Source of the DNA: Caryophanales bacterium UBA2753
Lineage (GTDB): Bacteria; Bacillota_I; Bacilli_A; RFN20; CAG-826
NCBI GenBank assembly: GCA_002353275.1
Contig: DEJH01000056.1
Span: 1-10,957, forward strand
Direction of reading: 5' to 3'
DNA: 10,957 nucleotides
In this document: positions 7,153 through 10,957 of the stretch, one piece after another
Position numbering within the stretch: position 1 is the stretch's first letter
Layout of the letters: each line of letters opens with the position of its first letter
Position numbers and translations under genes: made by a program
Notes under the pieces: model-generated
Databases searched by the model: none
What the model was told of the DNA's origin: nothing
What the model saw: the letters and a program-made list of their open reading frames with translations, nothing else

Positions 7153-8172
7153 ATGAACAAGATTAAGAGAGTCAAAAATCCAAACGAAAAATTGAATAAG
7201 TGGGCGTATTTATTTATCGCCCCATTTATTCTTACTTTCTTATTCTTTTCCTTATATCCAATGATAAGCTCCATTGCTTATTCATTCCAAAATGAAAACG
7301 AAACAGTTTATGAAAATTTCACTACTTTTTCTAACTATAAAGTGATTTTTGAGGATGTGAACTTTTGGCATTCTTTTATTGACACATTTATCATCTTTGC
7401 GATGAACTTTATTCCACAAATTATCGCGGCATTATTCTTTGCAGTTTTATTTACAAACAAAAGAATCAGAATGAAAGGAAAAGGATTCTTTAAATTTATT
7501 TATTTTCTTCCTAACATTCTAACCGCGGCTACAGTTGTTATTATCTTTAGATTGATGTTTATGAGAGGAGCCGCAATTTATGATGATGATATGCGACTTA
7601 TCGGATATGAAGGTGGACCATTTTATAATTTGCTCCGTTTTTTAGGAATGGATATGTTAACCAATCCTTTATATGATACATGGGCTGTGAGAATGGTCAT
7701 TGCCTTTATCTTGTTCTGGATGTGGTTTGGCAATTCCATGATTGTTTTTATTACTGGTATTAATGGTATTTCTGATGAAGTATTTGAGGCCGCTGATGTA
7801 GACGGGGCTTCTCCTTGGAGAGTGTTTTTTAGTATTACTCTTCCAATTTTAAAACCGATTATGCTTTATTCGCTTATTACTTCTATTATTGGTGGACTAC
7901 AAATGTTTGATATCCCGTTCTTTATGAGAGGTCAGGCAATTGATCCTTCAGTTCCAGTATTTGGTGGTACATCATCTACAGATACAATCACTATTTATAT
8001 CTTTGAAAAAATGAAATACGCTCCACATGATTATGGTATTGCTGGTGCAGCATCGGTTGTTTTGTTTGCATTCTCATTATCATTATCAGTAGCAATGTAC
8101 TTCTTGCTATTTAAAGAAAAAAATTACGAAAAGAAGATATGGAGGAGGATGAAAAAATATGAACAAAGCTAA
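7153..8172 (+). CDS. ABC sugar transporter permease, MalF/UgpA type
   Basis: A 339-residue inner-membrane permease, first half of the importer channel. It starts with a basic cytoplasmic tail, then hydrophobic helices beginning near residue 16 (AYLFIAPFILTFLFF). The EAA loop that docks the ATPase is intact: Glu212-Ala-Ala, Gly218 and Leu230-Pro231. A sizeable hydrophilic loop around residues 138-175 contains acidic and Tyr residues. The start lies 3 bases after the binding-protein stop, and no Shine-Dalgarno sequence is visible before it, so translation probably depends on coupling. The 3' end overlaps the next permease by 14 bases and carries that gene's ribosome site. No ATP-binding subunit is in the window, so a shared MsmX/MsmK-type ATPase is expected elsewhere. 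Confidence 0.93.
   Translation: MNKIKRVKNPNEKLNKWAYLFIAPFILTFLFFSLYPMISSIAYSFQNENETVYENFTTFSNYKVIFEDVNFWHSFIDTFIIFAMNFIPQIIAALFFAVLFTNKRIRMKGKGFFKFIYFLPNILTAATVVIIFRLMFMRGAAIYDDDMRLIGYEGGPFYNLLRFLGMDMLTNPLYDTWAVRMVIAFILFWMWFGNSMIVFITGINGISDEVFEAADVDGASPWRVFFSITLPILKPIMLYSLITSIIGGLQMFDIPFFMRGQAIDPSVPVFGGTSSTDTITIYIFEKMKYAPHDYGIAGAASVVLFAFSLSLSVAMYFLLFKEKNYEKKIWRRMKKYEQS
8141..8148 (+). promoter_or_regulatory. Ribosome binding site inside the first permease gene
   Basis: GGAGGAGG lies 10 bases before the ATG at 8159 and supports a start that overlaps the end of the previous gene by 14 bases. Confidence 0.75.
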
Positions 8173-9052
8173 CTCTATATCTCTTAGACTTCATAAAAGT
8201 AAATACACAGCTGGACAAATAATTGCAAAAATCATTTTGTATTTAATTTGTATTGCTGTAGCGGTTATGGTGATTCTTCCGATAATTTCACTAGTGATTT
8301 CGGTAACAAGAGCTTCAGAAGATATTGACGCTGGATTTAAATTTGAGATTGGAAGTCACTTTGGTGATAACTTAACTGGTCTAATTAATCATTTGCATGA
8401 TCCAGATACCGGCGGGTATTCTATCGCAAGAGCATTCCTTAACTCTGTTATTATTTCTATTTCTAGTACTTCTTTGTGCATCTATTTCAGTGCGATGACT
8501 GCTTATGCTTGCCACGTCTATGATTTTAAAGGAAAGGCATTTTTTGAAAAATTCATTCTCTTTTTAATCATTATTCCTGGTCAATTAGGGGCTGTTGGTT
8601 TTTACACTATGGCGTTAAAACTTAATTGGATGGATACATATATTCCATTTATTTTCCCTGCTATTGCTTCTCCTTCTACTGTTTTCTTTATGAGGCAATA
8701 TTTAAAACAAAATTTCTCTAGAGAATATGTTGACGCGGCTAGAATGGATGGAGCTAATGAATTTATAACATTCAATAGAATTTGTTTGCCGTTTATTAAA
8801 TCAGCTTTGGCAACAATGGCGTTATTTGGCATTATTTCTAGTTGGAACAATTTTATGGGGCCTGTGACATTCTTATCTAAGCCTGAATTGTTCACCCTCC
8901 CTCAAATTGTGAGTTATATGACTAATGATGCCTTTATTGAAACTGGTCCATATTATATGGGTATTTTAATTACTGCTTTGCCAATGTTACTAATATATTT
9001 CTTCTTAAGCAAAGTAATTATGAAGGGTGTTTCAGCTGGAGGACTAAAATAA
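8159..9052 (+). CDS. ABC sugar transporter permease, MalG/UgpE type
   Basis: A 297-residue inner-membrane permease, the partner of the preceding one. The first helix spans about residues 20-45 (IIAKIILYLICIAVAVMVILPIISLVI), followed by an exported loop and a central transport domain. The EAA loop reads Asp192-Ala-Ala, Gly198 and LP, the usual form in MalG-type proteins. The C-terminus ends in the common KGVSAGGLK pattern of this family (last residues AGGLK). Length is typical. The gene overlaps the first permease by 14 bases and is followed after one base by the GH10 gene, so all are surely co-transcribed. Substrate is inferred as xylo-oligosaccharides from the operon. Confidence 0.93.
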   Translation: MNKANSISLRLHKSKYTAGQIIAKIILYLICIAVAVMVILPIISLVISVTRASEDIDAGFKFEIGSHFGDNLTGLINHLHDPDTGGYSIARAFLNSVIISISSTSLCIYFSAMTAYACHVYDFKGKAFFEKFILFLIIIPGQLGAVGFYTMALKLNWMDTYIPFIFPAIASPSTVFFMRQYLKQNFSREYVDAARMDGANEFITFNRICLPFIKSALATMALFGIISSWNNFMGPVTFLSKPELFTLPQIVSYMTNDAFIETGPYYMGILITALPMLLIYFFLSKVIMKGVSAGGLK

Positions 9053-9053
9053 T

Positions 9054-10205
9054 ATGAGAAAAAAATTATTATCACTAATATTTGTGTCTTTTTTAGGTGT
9101 TTCTTGTTCAAAAGTAGCGGTAAGAAATAGTGATAGGCTATTAAAAGATGTCTATCAGGATTTCTTTACAATTGGAGCAGCTTTTAATAAAGGAAATATG
9201 CCTATTCCTATTGATGAGGACGATGAAGGAATCGTTTTTGAAGATGATGGATTATATAACCACTTTAATTCGATGACTTTAGAAAATGATATGAAATGGG
9301 ATAAGCTTCATCCTGCAGAAAATGTATATGACTGGACAAAAGCAGATAAATATGTCGGATTTGCTAAAAGTCATAATATGGGTGTTAGGGGTCACGCTTT
9401 AGTGTGGTATCGCGCTCTTCCTGGTTATATGAGTCTAGGTGAAATCAATACAAAAGAAGAATTATTCTTACATGAAAAAAAGCATATTGAAGATGTAATC
9501 GAACATTTTAAAGATTCTGTCTATTGTTGGGATGTTGTCAATGAAGTTATTAGTGATAACGAAGATAAAGATATTACTGAAGAGAATACCTATCGTCATG
9601 ACGATTTATGGTATGAATTATCTGGCAAAGAATATATCTTAAAAGCTTTCCAATATGCAGACGCAAAACTAGTAGAACTAGGAATTAGAGATAAAGTTAA
9701 ACTTTATTATAACGATTATGACAACACTAAACCAATTAAGATGGCTAAAACTTTAAAGATGCTTAATTGGTTAAAAGAAGAAAATTGTCCAATTGATGGA
9801 ATTGGCTTACAGTGTCATTACCATATGGGTAGTTTTGTTAAGGAAGAACTCGAAAGTGCGATTTATGAATATTCAAGTTTGGGCTTAGATGTTCAAATTA
9901 CGGAATTTGACGTTGATATTTATGATGAAAGCCCAAATGTCACACCTGTTGATTCTTATGTTGATGGAGCGCCACAAAAAATATTAGACGCTCAAGCTAC
10001 AATCTATAATCACGCGTTCAAAGTTTTTAGAAAATATAAAGACAAGATTAGCAATGTGACTTTTTGGGGAATTAGAGATAACAACACCTATATGAATGAT
10101 CCAATTGAATTCTTTGGACACGCTGGTCCTAATTATCCATATATCTTTGATATTTTTGGTGAGAAAAAACCAGCTTTCTATGTGATAAGCGATTATGAGG
10201 ATTAA
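9054..10205 (+). CDS. GH10 endo-1,4-beta-xylanase, lipoprotein
   Basis: A 383-residue glycoside hydrolase family 10 enzyme that cuts beta-1,4-xylan with retention, tethered outside the membrane. Residues 1-17 form a lipoprotein signal with lipobox GVSC and Cys18. The rest is a single GH10 barrel: ENDMKW (Glu77 to Trp82), RGHALVW (His114, Trp118), WDVVNE with acid/base Glu164, LQCHYH (Gln253, His255), ITEFDV with nucleophile Glu284, and TFWGIRD (Trp338, Asp342). There is no added binding module. Two usually conserved ring residues differ: Tyr119 replaces the His after VW, and Tyr346 replaces the Trp of the D-x-x-S-W loop. GGAGGA at 9038-9043, inside the previous gene, is its ribosome site. Family assignment is firm. 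Being in the importer operon suggests it acts on soluble or surface-bound xylan fragments before uptake. Confidence 0.95.
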   Translation: MRKKLLSLIFVSFLGVSCSKVAVRNSDRLLKDVYQDFFTIGAAFNKGNMPIPIDEDDEGIVFEDDGLYNHFNSMTLENDMKWDKLHPAENVYDWTKADKYVGFAKSHNMGVRGHALVWYRALPGYMSLGEINTKEELFLHEKKHIEDVIEHFKDSVYCWDVVNEVISDNEDKDITEENTYRHDDLWYELSGKEYILKAFQYADAKLVELGIRDKVKLYYNDYDNTKPIKMAKTLKMLNWLKEENCPIDGIGLQCHYHMGSFVKEELESAIYEYSSLGLDVQITEFDVDIYDESPNVTPVDSYVDGAPQKILDAQATIYNHAFKVFRKYKDKISNVTFWGIRDNNTYMNDPIEFFGHAGPNYPYIFDIFGEKKPAFYVISDYED

Positions 10206-10209
10206 GAAT

Positions 10210-10957
10210 ATGAAAAAGAGTAAATTGTTAATTTTTGGCATAATGTCACTTTTATTAGCATCTTGTGGAAATACTACTCCTCAAGGTAAAGCTTATGATC
10301 CTTATATAGATCGATATCAAGAAGGCGTAGTGGAAATTGAAAACACCTATAAAGGTGATAAAAAAGATTTTTATCTTCATGATTTTTATCCAAGCCACGC
10401 GGGCGGTGTGATTAAAGCAGAATTAGAAAATGATGAATATCATGTAACTTATAACAAATCGAGCGCGACTAATTACGCAAATATTAGCACTCCAGTCATC
10501 GGTAGATTTTCAGATTTTACTTATTTGAATATCCACGCAAAAGGTAACTTAGGTCAACCTCTATCAATTAGAGCGTTTTATGATGTGGAAGATAACTACC
10601 GAAGTAATGTATTTGGAGGAGACACATATATTTCTGTTGATGCTACTTATAAAACTTATTCTTTAAAAGTCAAAAAAACGTATCGAACTGTTATGGACTT
10701 GTTATATCAAGTAGCCATTTATCCAGAATTAGGGCAAGCCTCAGCAGGAGAATTCTATTTTGATAAAATATGGTTTTCAACTTCATTACCTGAAGGTTCT
10801 ATTTGGGTGAATGATCAAGTTGATAGTGGTGGTTCTAGTATTATAGTTAATGGCTGGGAGACATTTACATGGACTAACTATAATTTATTCCAACTTTCTC
10901 AAGAAGAGACAGGGCTCAAATATGTTAAGGCTGGTGAATGGGCTAACGTTCAACATC
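10210..10957 (+). CDS. Lipoprotein with carbohydrate-binding-like beta domains, 3' partial
   Basis: The frame opens 4 bases after the GH10 stop and runs off the window end; 249 residues are visible. The start ATG has a modest GAGG site at 10197-10200. Residues 1-18 form a lipoprotein signal with lipobox LASC and Cys19. Residues 70-195 look like a galactose-binding or CBM-type beta-sandwich: a FSDFTYLNIHAKG strand pair, and a closing strand EFYFDKIWFSTS typical of the end of such modules. A second module seems to begin near residue 205. No catalytic residues are in the visible part. Position in the operon suggests a xylan-binding protein, or an enzyme whose catalytic domain lies beyond the window. 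The exact family is not recognised. Confidence 0.8.
   Translation, partial: MKKSKLLIFGIMSLLLASCGNTTPQGKAYDPYIDRYQEGVVEIENTYKGDKKDFYLHDFYPSHAGGVIKAELENDEYHVTYNKSSATNYANISTPVIGRFSDFTYLNIHAKGNLGQPLSIRAFYDVEDNYRSNVFGGDTYISVDATYKTYSLKVKKTYRTVMDLLYQVAIYPELGQASAGEFYFDKIWFSTSLPEGSIWVNDQVDSGGSSIIVNGWETFTWTNYNLFQLSQEETGLKYVKAGEWANVQH

Noticed and set aside
9984..10241. Antisense open frame across the GH10 end and the next gene start
   Set aside because: It overlaps two convincing + strand genes and encodes a low-complexity hydrophobic peptide with no family resemblance.

Overview
This is an AT-rich stretch that is almost entirely coding, with every gene on the + strand. It looks like a glycan-utilisation locus, most probably for xylan, in a low-GC Gram-positive-type bacterium. 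Strong purine-rich ribosome sites, lipobox signal peptides, a LacI-type regulator and a surface protein ending in one membrane helix plus a basic tail fit Bacillota, perhaps a gut Bacilli lineage near the Mollicutes or Erysipelotrichia. That placement is inference. Tryptophan is always TGG and no reading frame contains an internal TGA, so a mycoplasma-type code is unlikely. No RNA genes, transposases, integrases or CRISPR arrays were seen.

Layout. Positions 1-1890 hold the 3' part of a secreted SGNH/GDSL esterase with an FN3 domain and a C-terminal beta domain. A 184-base gap with a weak promoter leads to 2075-4456, a 793-residue surface protein with a signal peptide, a Big_2-type Ig domain, two modules that look like starch-binding CBM26, and a C-terminal membrane anchor. 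A clear intrinsic terminator at 4493-4519 ends that unit. A promoter follows at 4541-4568, with a perfect 16-bp LacI-type operator directly downstream and a possible 26-codon small ORF in the leader.

From 4791 to the window end runs one tightly packed operon: LacI-family regulator, lipoprotein sugar-binding protein, two ABC permeases, GH10 xylanase lipoprotein, and the start of another lipoprotein with a beta-sandwich domain. Gaps are 10, 3, -14, 1 and 4 bases.

Working model (inference). The membrane-tethered GH10 enzyme cuts xylan at the cell surface, the SGNH protein removes ester substituents, and the ABC importer takes up the oligosaccharides using an ATPase encoded elsewhere. The LacI protein represses its own operon until an imported sugar releases it. 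The points most worth a second look are the substituted GH10 active-site aromatics, the operator architecture with its small ORF, and the unusual surface protein. I see no convincing case for a wholly new kind of system.
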